This document shows, one piece after another, positions 52,897 to 60,510 of a DNA stretch of 64,000 bases (positions are counted from its first letter, which is position 1; every line of letters starts with the position of its first letter). The stretch is from Bog-950 sp964423405 (GTDB lineage: Bacteria; Bacteroidota; Bacteroidia; Chitinophagales; LD1): NCBI GenBank assembly GCA_964423405.1, contig CAYREY010000015.1, positions 1 to 64,000 of the forward strand, in the 5' to 3' direction. The notes beneath the pieces are model-generated. The model made no database searches. It was not told the DNA's origin and worked only from the letters and a program-made list of their open reading frames with translations. The position numbers and the translations under genes are program-made.

Positions 52897-53358
52897 TTAT
52901 TCGAACATCTTCCTGATCATCTCTGCAATATTGATGTTGAACAGGAAGTAAGGCAGGAACAATACGGTGGCCCAGAAGAACATGGAGGCCAGCATAGAAA
53001 TCAATATTTTCTTTTTGTCATGTGTAAGTGCAAGGGCAAATAACACACCAACCGGTATAGATAATGCGATAGGTGTAAGCGCCGCTATACCACCCAAACC
53101 AAATTTTTGTTTAATACGAACCAGAAAGCGGTTAGAAGTGGTAAACTTACGGCCAAAACGTTTGGGGAATTTTCTTACTACGTATTCCTGAATATGGCTA
53201 CCGAGATAAGTAAAGGCAACTATGCCAATAATTCCTCCGATGATATTCATTAAGGAGCCACCTAAACCAAGATTAGCACCTATGGCTGCCAGCGAACCCA
53301 TTGCAAATTTTACACTGGAGCTGAGTAGCACTAAAACCGAAGCAATTATTTTTTCCAT
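52897..53358 (-). CDS. Small integral membrane protein
   Basis: 153 residues with about four spans (VLVLLSSSVKFAMGSLAAIG; IIGGIIGIVAFTYLGS; GLGGIAALTPIALSIPVGVL; SMLASMFFWATVLFLPYFLF). The third segment with PIxxSIPxG recalls the small multidrug-export-like family, but the likeness is weak. A basic linker (KFPKRFGRKF) faces the cytoplasm. I assign no function. Confidence 0.7.
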   Translation of the reverse strand: MEKIIASVLVLLSSSVKFAMGSLAAIGANLGLGGSLMNIIGGIIGIVAFTYLGSHIQEYVVRKFPKRFGRKFTTSNRFLVRIKQKFGLGGIAALTPIALSIPVGVLFALALTHDKKKILISMLASMFFWATVLFLPYFLFNINIAEMIRKMFE

Positions 53359-53421
53359 TTATCTCTCTACAGTTACATTATTGTACCATTACGAATTTAA
53401 CGATTTTATTTTACAAAGGGT

Positions 53422-54057
53422 TCAAAATGCAGGTGGTATTTCTTTTCTGAAATGTCCGTTCATCTGTACTTTGGTTTTAACCCGCTCGGTCTCTTCTACC
53501 GAAGGTATCAATTTTTGTAAATGTTCTATCAAAAACCATTGACGCCCAATCTCTGACTCGGCGGTAAGCAGCCTGTACTGGTCTTCGGGCGATACAGCCG
53601 CGTACTGTACCAGGTCGTAGGAGAGGGGTGATTTAAACTTGTCTTCTACCTTAAAACCAGTCCCCAGTACAAGATGTAGTTTGTTAATTAAATCTATCAG
53701 TGTGGGGTTTGGTACCTGTGTGTCGGGCTTTTTTTCAGGTATCTGGTAAACAATGGCTGCTGAATACAGTTTATCCGGCACATCGCGAATTACCTCCATA
53801 ATGCGGAAAACACCAGCGCCACGGGTTTTTATATCCATTTCGCCGTTTTCATGTATGTGGGTTATTTCAAGTAACTCCATCTCTGTGCCAAACTCGTTGA
53901 GCGTATCTTTGAACACCGATGGAATACCAAATGTCTTTTTTTCATCGCGGCACTCAGTTATAAGCTGTTTGTAGCGGGGTTCGAAAATATGCAGGTTTAA
54001 GTATTGGCCGGGGTAAACAATAGTGGTTAATGGAAATATTGGAAGAAACTTGGTCAT
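53422..54057 (-). CDS. Lon N-terminal (substrate-binding) domain protein
   Basis: 211 residues: the LON peptidase N-terminal fold alone, opening FLPIFPLTTIVYPGQYLNLH, then IFEPRYKQLITECRD and FGIPSVF, with a helical C-terminal half (AVSPEDQYRLLTAESEIGRQ). No AAA or protease domain. Stand-alone Lon-N proteins are widespread in Bacteroidota, probably for protein binding. Single gene. Confidence 0.85.
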   Translation of the reverse strand: MTKFLPIFPLTTIVYPGQYLNLHIFEPRYKQLITECRDEKKTFGIPSVFKDTLNEFGTEMELLEITHIHENGEMDIKTRGAGVFRIMEVIRDVPDKLYSAAIVYQIPEKKPDTQVPNPTLIDLINKLHLVLGTGFKVEDKFKSPLSYDLVQYAAVSPEDQYRLLTAESEIGRQWFLIEHLQKLIPSVEETERVKTKVQMNGHFRKEIPPAF

Positions 54058-54135
54058 ATTTTATGTAACACGGCTATGGTGCCTATAGTTTTGTAATGAT
54101 AGTGTAAAATTTTAACGGTTTGTACCCCATCTTCT

Positions 54136-54169
54136 TACACTAAACGTAATAATCATTAACTTTAGTGTA
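54136..54169 (+). promoter_or_regulatory. Inverted repeat upstream of the plug-domain genes
   Basis: TACACTAAA (54136-54144) and TTTAGTGTA (54161-54169) are perfect 9-base inverted copies with a 16-base spacer, ending 14 bases before the ATG at 54184 and overlapping a possible -7 box (TAACTTTA). An operator or leader hairpin is plausible. Confidence 0.4.
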
Positions 54170-54183
54170 CTAAATCAAAAGAT

Positions 54184-54759
54184 ATGAAAACGTCCATCCG
54201 GCTAATGTTGGTTAGTGTACTTAGTCTTTTGCTAACAGGGTATGCCTATGCTGTATCTACCGGCAATGTAATAGGGCAGATAACTAACAAAGAAACCAGG
54301 CTTGCTTACAGTAATGCGATGATAACTTTTGAAAACCGTATGGACCGGATAGAAATACAAGCCGATGAACATGGGCACTATCTGGCCAGCCATTTACCTA
54401 CCGGCAAATACCAGATGCGTGTAGTGTACAATAACCGAACTTTTGTAATGAACGATGTGCATGTATATGATAGCTATACTACTGAGGTTAATTTTACGGT
54501 AAGTAATGATAGTACACTACCACCTAAAGTAGTAATGCCTACCGAGGAGAACCTGTTTAGCTCTGTTACCAGTAACGATATTGTATTAACTAATAGCAAG
54601 AACAATCAGCCATCGCAGCGGTTGAATGACGTATTAAGCCAGCAACCCGGCGTAGATATACGCGGTGGCCGCATTTTTATTAAAGGCAGCGACCAGGTAA
54701 AGATATTTATAGATGGAACACCGGTAATGGGCCAGCCTATGCAAAACCGGGTTTGGTAA
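54184..54759 (+). CDS. Carboxypeptidase-regulatory/TonB-receptor plug protein without a barrel
   Basis: 191 residues. Signal peptide MKTSIRLMLVSVLSLLLTGYAYA; a carboxypeptidase-regulatory-like unit (GNVIGQITNKETRLAYSNAM; GHYLASHLPTGKYQMRVVYN; FTVSNDSTLPPKVVMPTEEN); then the first half of a TonB-receptor plug (SQRLNDVLSQQPGVDIRGGR, IFIKGSDQVKIFIDGTPVMG). It stops where a receptor's plug would continue, with no barrel. Paralogous in layout to the next gene 63 bases downstream. May be a decoy, scaffold or partner for a T9SS/TonB complex; function unknown. Confidence 0.8.
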   Translation: MKTSIRLMLVSVLSLLLTGYAYAVSTGNVIGQITNKETRLAYSNAMITFENRMDRIEIQADEHGHYLASHLPTGKYQMRVVYNNRTFVMNDVHVYDSYTTEVNFTVSNDSTLPPKVVMPTEENLFSSVTSNDIVLTNSKNNQPSQRLNDVLSQQPGVDIRGGRIFIKGSDQVKIFIDGTPVMGQPMQNRVW

Positions 54760-54822
54760 GTTTTTGTTTTTAAGCATCTACCTAACACTAAGCTTTTTTA
54801 TAAACACTAAAATTGATAACCT

Positions 54823-55530
54823 ATGAACAAACAAAACAACATTCGTGCAGCAGGTTTGCTGCTAATGGTATTCATGCTGCAATCTGCCTCTTTATTTGCC
54901 GGGGGAAGTATAATGGGCCGTGTAACCGACCCTGATAGCCATAAGCCAGTGGGCGATGCCATTATACTTATAGAAGGCACTGGTAGTACACTTGATTATT
55001 TGACGGACAGCAACGGTTATTACTATGCCAGTAATATACCGGCAGGGGTATATACCGTATCGGCTACGGTTATGAGTAAACGGGCAGAAGTAACCGGAGT
55101 GAAAATTGTAAATGACGAAGTAGTTACTGTTAATATGGAGTTATCGGTAGCTATAACCATTGGCGGCAACCAGGGGGTAGTTGTGGTGGCGAGTAAACCG
55201 TATGTAATTCCATTGATAGATCAGATTGATTCGAAAATGAATACACTAGACACTAAGGATGTTAAGGAGATGGCTGTGGTGCTTAAAGTATCGGATATTG
55301 CTACAACACAGGCCGCTACTATAAAAGTGGGTAATGACTATTACGTGCGGGGTTCGCGGGCTGGCGATATGGCCTATTATATTGATGGAGGGAAAGTGAT
55401 GGGGTCGCCGGATATACCGCTTTGTGGCCTTGATAACTACCGCATGTACAGCGGCCACGTTCCCGCCAAGTACGGCGATGCACTTGGCGGAATAGTGGTG
55501 ATTGAAACCCGCAACTATTTCAGCGAGTAG
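54823..55530 (+). CDS. Carboxypeptidase-regulatory/TonB-receptor plug protein without a barrel
   Basis: 235 residues. Signal peptide ends SASLFAG; regulatory-like beta unit (GRVTDPDSHKPVGDAIILIE; SNGYYYASNIPAGVYTVSAT; VVTVNMELSVAI); then a full-length plug (VLKVSDIATTQAATIKVGND, YYVRGSRAGDMAYYIDGGKV, YSGHVPAKYGDALGGIVVIE) that ends at RNYFSE. The barrel that should follow in a receptor is absent and the next gene lies on the other strand, so this is a complete short protein, not a broken receptor. Likely acts with the preceding gene. Confidence 0.82.
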   Translation: MNKQNNIRAAGLLLMVFMLQSASLFAGGSIMGRVTDPDSHKPVGDAIILIEGTGSTLDYLTDSNGYYYASNIPAGVYTVSATVMSKRAEVTGVKIVNDEVVTVNMELSVAITIGGNQGVVVVASKPYVIPLIDQIDSKMNTLDTKDVKEMAVVLKVSDIATTQAATIKVGNDYYVRGSRAGDMAYYIDGGKVMGSPDIPLCGLDNYRMYSGHVPAKYGDALGGIVVIETRNYFSE

Positions 55531-55539
55531 GTGTAATAC

Positions 55540-56010
55540 TTATTTTAGTTTTTCTACTGCAGCTTTCAGCGCATCGAAGTTAACCTGTACGCCAGGGTTG
55601 GCGGTAGTTTCGGTGTATTGTATAACCCCATTTTTATCTACCACTACCACACCGCGTTTAGCCACACCTTTCAGGCCGACTGCAAAGTTTACCTGGTACA
55701 TATCATAGTCGTGTATCAGCCGCTTGTTAAAATCTGAAAGCAGGTCGAAGTTGATGTTGTTTTGCTGTTTGAATACCGCCAGCGAAAATGGCATATCTAC
55801 CGAAACGCCTACAACGGCTGCATTCATGTCGTTATAGCTGGCCAGGTCATCGCGGCTGCTGCACATTTGGGCTGTACATACGCCTGTAAAAGCAGCCGGG
55901 TAGAAGTGAATAATTAATGTTTTACCTTTGAAGTCGCTAAGCGATACTTCTTTCTTGTCGGTATTAAATAGTTTAAAATCAGGTGCTTGGGTGCCTATTT
56001 CTAATGCCAT
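55540..56010 (-). CDS. Peroxiredoxin (AhpC/TSA family)
   Basis: 156 residues. The peroxidatic motif is YPAAFTGVCTAQMC (PxxxTxxC, Cys near residue 45), with a second Cys five residues on. It has the TSA opening LEIGTQAPDFKLFNTDKKEV and the closing block FAVGLKGVAKRGVVVVDKNG. It reduces peroxides in the cytoplasm using thioredoxin or a similar donor. The form is near the AhpE/Bcp single-domain group. Its 3' end faces the plug-gene pair. Confidence 0.92.
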   Translation of the reverse strand: MALEIGTQAPDFKLFNTDKKEVSLSDFKGKTLIIHFYPAAFTGVCTAQMCSSRDDLASYNDMNAAVVGVSVDMPFSLAVFKQQNNINFDLLSDFNKRLIHDYDMYQVNFAVGLKGVAKRGVVVVDKNGVIQYTETTANPGVQVNFDALKAAVEKLK

Positions 56011-56112
56011 GGTAGTATTTTTTAGGGTGTAAAATGTTTGCCGGCAATATTAATACAAAAAAAATGCAGTGGGCAAGCAACCCCCGGGCTATTAACACAG
56101 TCTAATAGGTAG

Positions 56113-56172
56113 TTTAGTTTTTAAGGGTTAAACTAAAAAGCCTCTCGCTGTGCGGGAGGTTTTTTAGTTTTC
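56113..56172 (+). terminator. Intrinsic terminator with alternative hairpin, between divergent genes
   Basis: AAACTAAAAAGCCTCTCGC and GCGGGAGGTTTTTTAGTTT pair over 19 bases (two G-U) around TGT. The first arm's AAACTAAA (56130-56137) could instead pair with an upstream TTTAGTTT (56113-56120). It lies between a leftward start (56010) and a rightward start (56272), so no known gene ends here: a short unmapped transcript or leader is implied. Confidence 0.6.
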
Positions 56173-56271
56173 AGGCATAGCCCAACCTTTTAATCCAATT
56201 GCTACGATTAACGTTGCAACGTTTTGCATGCCTTACTTTTCTTTTTACATATTTGCTGTAACAACTATAGT

Positions 56272-57201
56272 ATGAAACAGATTAAAGTATTATTTGCAGC
56301 ATTAATACTGATGGCTGCATTTGCCGGATGTAAGAAAGATAATAAAGACAATGCGCCTAAGCTTATCTTTAAGTTTAAGTTTGACCCTACACAAGAGAGA
56401 TTGGGTAACTTAGGTAACCCGCAACCCTTGCCGGCAGGCCATGCCGGGCAGAGTCCCTCATTTAATGCTATGAGTGCTCACTACATAGAGTTAGCCCAGG
56501 GGCCGCTTACAGCTTTAGGTCAGGGGGCTGTATTATACCGTGCTACTGAAGTAACAACCGGAGGAAGTACGGCTATTGATTTTGATAAATCAACATTTGC
56601 TAAAGATGGCGAAATGTTTTTTGAAGTGCCACTAAGTGAAATTGCTGCCGGCGAGTATGAATACTTGCGTGTTTCGCTGGCCTACCAAAACTATGATGTA
56701 ACTATGCTGATAGATACCACTATTTTTGTAAGTGGTGTAGGTAATTATCCTATTTATAAAGAATCTCCTTGTACTGTAGCCAGTTTTATAGGGTTTAATA
56801 CATATATAAAGTCGTATAAGGTTAAAAACCAGACTATAACTGTAAATGGAAATCGTGAACAAGGTTACTGGGGTTTTGAATACAGTACCGATTTTAGCGG
56901 CTACCCCTATAATTTGCTCACTTCTGGCCAGGCGCCTGCCGGTGCTACCACAGTAGTTAACCCCATACAGGCAACCTCGCCTATTCCTCCGGGTTCTTGC
57001 CTGGTTACTGGTCCGTTTAGCGGCGGTAAGTTGCGCATAACCGGTAACGAAACTGAAGATGTGGTGGTTACCGTTTCGCTATCTACCAATAAAAGCTTTG
57101 AGTGGGTAGAGGTGGTTAATGATGGTAAATGGGAGCCACTAAAAGGTGAAAACATTGTGGATATGGGCATACGTGGAATGGTGCCAAGCGTTGTGTATTA
57201 A
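56272..57201 (+). CDS. Lipoprotein of unknown function
   Basis: 309 residues from the ATG at 56272; the frame extends to a TTG at 56224. The lipobox MAAFAGC is followed by KKDNKDN and a beta-rich domain: PKLIFKFKFDPTQERLGNLG; FNAMSAHYIELAQGPL; GAVLYRATEVTTGGSTAIDF; EYEYLRVSLAYQNYDVTMLI. The segment IKSYKVKNQTITVNGNREQG is repeated in pattern in other Bacteroidota lipoproteins. A possible promoter TTG-N21-CATATTTG lies just upstream. Outer-membrane localisation is likely. Confidence 0.78.
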   Translation: MKQIKVLFAALILMAAFAGCKKDNKDNAPKLIFKFKFDPTQERLGNLGNPQPLPAGHAGQSPSFNAMSAHYIELAQGPLTALGQGAVLYRATEVTTGGSTAIDFDKSTFAKDGEMFFEVPLSEIAAGEYEYLRVSLAYQNYDVTMLIDTTIFVSGVGNYPIYKESPCTVASFIGFNTYIKSYKVKNQTITVNGNREQGYWGFEYSTDFSGYPYNLLTSGQAPAGATTVVNPIQATSPIPPGSCLVTGPFSGGKLRITGNETEDVVVTVSLSTNKSFEWVEVVNDGKWEPLKGENIVDMGIRGMVPSVVY

Positions 57202-57283
57202 CAGTTTGCAATTTTTTAATCATCTATTTAATTGATTTCTATACATTAGCAGAACATTATAAAAACAAAACACTTCCGCAACA

Positions 57284-58606
57284 ATGAAAAAGACTTTACT
57301 TTTCGCTCTTATGTTAGTTGCGCTTGGCTTTACCAAAGTCAACGCACAGATCTACAACGCCGGTTTTGAAACCTGGGTTGAGGATACCGCATTTTTTGAT
57401 GGCTTCGGTGGATTTTTCCCGGCAGAAGAATTTCTTTACTCAGATCCTGAGAACTGGACTACTACCAACGCCCTAACCGGTGCCGATACCCTTGGTAACT
57501 TCTTTTTTGTAACCGAAAGCAGCACTGCGCACACCGGCAGCAAGGCAATTCGCCTAACTACCGATACCCTTAAAACTGTAGGTACTCCGCTAGGGCCACG
57601 CAGATTGACCATACCAGGCCTTGCCCTTAATGGTGTGTTCCCTCTGGACCTTGGTACCAGCCTGGTAGCAGGTGGTGTTATATCTCCAGCGGCTATACCT
57701 GGTGCAGGCCAGCCGTTTAACCAGCGCCTGGGTGCTATTAAAGGTTACTACAACTACACCCCGGTATTCAACGATTCGCTGGGACACATAGATTCGTGCA
57801 CTGTTTGGGCTATACTACGTAAAGGTGAAACCGTTGTAGCTTCTGCCCAGTTTGTAAGCGGTACCAATACAAATGGTGCTTATGAGGCATTTTCAGCTCC
57901 ATTCACTTATGTATCTTGCGAAACACCAGATACTTTGGTAGTGTTACTGGCTGCCAGCGTACCAAGCTTTGGTAGCATTCTTTCGGGCCAAACTGACCTG
58001 GTGCCAGGTAGCGTGTTGTTAGTAGATGATCTGGACTTTGATTTGTTATCAAACAATTTCAATTTCCCTCCAATTGCTGTTAACGATGCTGATACCACAA
58101 CCAAAAACAACGCTATAGATGTTCCGGTAAAAGCTAACGATGATGATTGCAATGATGGCGTATCGGGCCTTACACTGGCTGTTACCGTAGCTCCACTGCA
58201 TGGTACTGCTACTGCAGTTGGTACTTCACACATAACTTATACACCAACCACTAATTTTGTTGGTATAGACAGTTTCTTCTACTCGCTAAGCGATGGCGTT
58301 GGTACTGCTGTTGCCCGTGTACGTATGCTGGTACTTAACACTACCGGTGTTAACGAAACCACTCAGGTGCCGGTTGTAGTTTACCCTGTACCTGCTTCTA
58401 CACAGTTAAACATACAGTTTGAACACAACGGTAAAGCTACTGTTCGTATGTTCGATTTGATGGGCCGCATGGTACTGGCTACCAACCTAAGCAAAACCAA
58501 CAATAGTGTAGATATAGCTACCCTTAGCAATGGTGTTTACACAATGCAGATTCTGGATGAAAACAATGCCGTAATTGCCCGCAGCAAATTTACTGTAAGC
58601 AAGTAA
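57284..58606 (+). CDS. T9SS type A cargo protein with cadherin-like domain
   Basis: 440 residues. Signal peptide ends TKVNAQ. Residues about 24-260 form a carbohydrate-metabolism/beta-sandwich-like domain (YNAGFETWVED, DPENWTTTN, TAHTGSKAIRLTTDTL, RLGAIKGYYNYTPVF, CTVWAILRKGETVVASAQF). Residues about 265-350 form a cadherin/VCBS-type unit (PPIAVNDADTTTKNNAIDVP, APLHGTATAVG, YTPTTNFVGIDSFFYSLSDG). The tail is type A (VYPVPASTQLNIQFE, FDLMGRMVLATNLS, LSNGVYTMQIL). Surface export by T9SS; function unclear. Confidence 0.88.
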   Translation: MKKTLLFALMLVALGFTKVNAQIYNAGFETWVEDTAFFDGFGGFFPAEEFLYSDPENWTTTNALTGADTLGNFFFVTESSTAHTGSKAIRLTTDTLKTVGTPLGPRRLTIPGLALNGVFPLDLGTSLVAGGVISPAAIPGAGQPFNQRLGAIKGYYNYTPVFNDSLGHIDSCTVWAILRKGETVVASAQFVSGTNTNGAYEAFSAPFTYVSCETPDTLVVLLAASVPSFGSILSGQTDLVPGSVLLVDDLDFDLLSNNFNFPPIAVNDADTTTKNNAIDVPVKANDDDCNDGVSGLTLAVTVAPLHGTATAVGTSHITYTPTTNFVGIDSFFYSLSDGVGTAVARVRMLVLNTTGVNETTQVPVVVYPVPASTQLNIQFEHNGKATVRMFDLMGRMVLATNLSKTNNSVDIATLSNGVYTMQILDENNAVIARSKFTVSK

Positions 58607-58630
58607 CCGCTAATTGATTATTGATATACA

Positions 58631-58664
58631 AATGCCCCCTGCTTATGCAGGGGGCATTTTTTTT
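58631..58664 (+). terminator. Intrinsic terminator of the 57284-58606 gene
   Basis: AATGCCCCCTGC and GCAGGGGGCATT form a 12-base perfect stem with a 4-base loop and a long T run. Confidence 0.92.
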
Positions 58665-58678
58665 GTATTTATGTGTAT

Positions 58679-58963
58679 ATGGTAGAAATTGTAATAAAGC
58701 GCTCCACTATGTACAGCGAACAGGCATTGGAAACAATATGTGCTGCTTTGGGGTTGCAGTTAACCATGAAAGGAGAACTTAAAAGCCAGAAAAACAATAC
58801 GCACTGGCATTACAAGAAAGGGCAAGAGAAAGGTGTGCTTGAGGTAACCTTGCTGCACCAGGACGGTACCATTATCTTATCGGTACACGATAACAGGGCC
58901 GGTAACTGGACGGAAGAGGCAATCAGCAGTTTGAAAAACAGAATTGAAGACAATGTGTTATAG
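58679..58963 (+). CDS. Small cytoplasmic protein of unknown function
   Basis: 94 residues from the ATG at 58679. It is mixed alpha/beta with MVEIVIKRSTMYSEQALETI, THWHYKKGQEKGVLEVTLLH and IILSVHDNRAGNWTEEAIS. No signal peptide or known motif. It begins only 15 bases after the terminator of the previous gene, so either a promoter overlaps that hairpin or it is read by leakage. Codon use looks like a real gene. Confidence 0.6.
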   Translation: MVEIVIKRSTMYSEQALETICAALGLQLTMKGELKSQKNNTHWHYKKGQEKGVLEVTLLHQDGTIILSVHDNRAGNWTEEAISSLKNRIEDNVL

Positions 58964-58973
58964 CCTGATAGCC

Positions 58974-59426
58974 TTATATCTTCTCCATTTCAAACATAGT
59001 TGGGAGCGTATCTCCCAATGCCGGTATATAGTTAGCATCGCTGTTTAACTCGCGGCTTTTAATAGATGGCTGGGTAATTTTAAATGTGCCATCCAGAAAA
59101 CTATCTACCTGAACATAAATTTCTTTATAAGCAGTGGCTTCCCAAAAACCGAGGTCATAGCGGTTAAAGCTATCGTTAGTTATATAGTAGGCAATTACTG
59201 TATTGTCTTTTTCAAAATCGAGTTTATAGGCACAGCAGTTATTGCCATCGGCAAAGTGGGGCAGGTGTGTATCTAAAAAATTGGCGGTTGAAGTATCTAC
59301 CTGTACATTGGTTACCTGCCACAGGCCGTTTATAAGTTGATCCTGTGTAATTTTTTTACATGAACCAAACCCAACAGCCATAGTAAATGCTACAAATACT
59401 GATACTACATTTCTTTTAGAAAACAT
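58974..59426 (-). CDS. Small lipoprotein
   Basis: 150 residues starting at the ATG at 59426 (MFSKRNVVSVFVAFTMAVGFGSC, Cys at 23); the longer frame starts with TTG. The mature part is beta-rich with DQLINGLWQVTNVQVDTSTA, NCCAYKLDFEKDNTVIAYYI, FWEATAYKEIYVQVDSFLDG. It resembles the lipocalin-like lipoproteins common in this phylum (xGLWxV...), a weak match. Convergent with the previous gene by 10 bases. Confidence 0.72.
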   Translation of the reverse strand: MFSKRNVVSVFVAFTMAVGFGSCKKITQDQLINGLWQVTNVQVDTSTANFLDTHLPHFADGNNCCAYKLDFEKDNTVIAYYITNDSFNRYDLGFWEATAYKEIYVQVDSFLDGTFKITQPSIKSRELNSDANYIPALGDTLPTMFEMEKI

Positions 59427-59472
59427 CCGCTGATTTTTTTGTCGAAGATAATTCAAATGGATAAAACCATTG

Positions 59473-60468
59473 TTATGAGGCTACAGCTGTTCCGGTGGTT
59501 TCACATTCTTTTACATACTGGTTAACCAGGTCGGTGGCTATTTCGCGTACCGGGCGTATACTATGCACATATTCAATAGATGGGCCTGCACACCACATAG
59601 TTTGGTAAGTAGCGCTGAATGCAGCTTTCTCCAGCAATTTCATGCCTTTGTAGAAGGTTAGCATTTTAGCCCATTTTTTAAGTTGCTTGTTGCTGTTTAA
59701 AAAGCGTTCAAGCCAGTTTTGCTGGGTGCCTATCTGCTTAACATAATCGGTATTGATTACGGTACAAGGCGTACCCGATAGCTTGGTGGTCATTACAATG
59801 TCTTTGGCACTATAGTTTACACAGGCCATTTTATACTCGTGTGTAACCGGCGCTTCGTTACTGGCAATAAACGGGCTGCCTACCGATACACCGCAGGCAC
59901 CGTAATCCATCATTTTTTTCATTTGGGCGCCATTGCCTACACCACCGGCCGATATTACCGGTATGTTGCAGTTTTTAACCAGTGTAGTAATCAGCTCTTT
60001 GGGCGAAGTTGGCCCGGCGTGCCCACCGGCTTCGTTGTTAACGGCAATAATTGCATCTGCCCCCATCGCCTCTACCTTTTTGGCATAGGCCAGGTCAATA
60101 ACATCGGCAAATACTTTTATACCCAGTGGCTTGCAGGCTTTAATTACATGCTCTGGCGAGCCCAGCGAGGTAATAATAAATGGCACTTTATACTCAAGGC
60201 AGGTTTTAAGCTGCTCATCGAGCCTTATATTGCTTTTGTTGGTAATGAGGTTGATGCCATAGGCCCGGTTAGTGCCTGCTTTTATCTCATCCAGCGCTTT
60301 TCTAAAATCGGCATCGGTGCGGTAGTTAAGTGCCGGTACCGAACCTGCTATGCCGGCATTACAGGCTTCTATAATCATTTTGGCGTTACTAACCAGAAAC
60401 ATGGGAGCCATAATAACCGGGTAGTCAATATCCAACATTCTTGTAAGTGCCGTATCTACTTTTGCCAT
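59473..60468 (-). CDS. Nitronate monooxygenase family protein
   Basis: 331 residues. FMN-dependent TIM barrel of the NPD/nitronate monooxygenase family: YPVIMAPMFLVSNAKMIIEA, NAGIAGSVPALNY, FIITSLGSPEHVIKACKPLG, DAIIAVNNEAGGHAGP (the GGHxG block), IPVISAGGVGNGAQMKKMMD, ACGVSVGSPFIAS. These enzymes oxidise nitronates with O2; some relatives are enoyl-ACP reductases (FabK) or act on other substrates. It lies 42 bases after the thioredoxin-like gene on the same strand, possibly one transcript. Confidence 0.88.
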   Translation of the reverse strand: MAKVDTALTRMLDIDYPVIMAPMFLVSNAKMIIEACNAGIAGSVPALNYRTDADFRKALDEIKAGTNRAYGINLITNKSNIRLDEQLKTCLEYKVPFIITSLGSPEHVIKACKPLGIKVFADVIDLAYAKKVEAMGADAIIAVNNEAGGHAGPTSPKELITTLVKNCNIPVISAGGVGNGAQMKKMMDYGACGVSVGSPFIASNEAPVTHEYKMACVNYSAKDIVMTTKLSGTPCTVINTDYVKQIGTQQNWLERFLNSNKQLKKWAKMLTFYKGMKLLEKAAFSATYQTMWCAGPSIEYVHSIRPVREIATDLVNQYVKECETTGTAVAS

Positions 60469-60510
60469 AGCCTTGTTTTGGTTGCAAGAAACAAAAAATA
60501 ACGCAGGTTT

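Noticed and set aside
59839..60501. Forward frame of 220 residues opposite the nitronate monooxygenase gene
   Set aside because: Shadow of a well-conserved reverse-strand enzyme.
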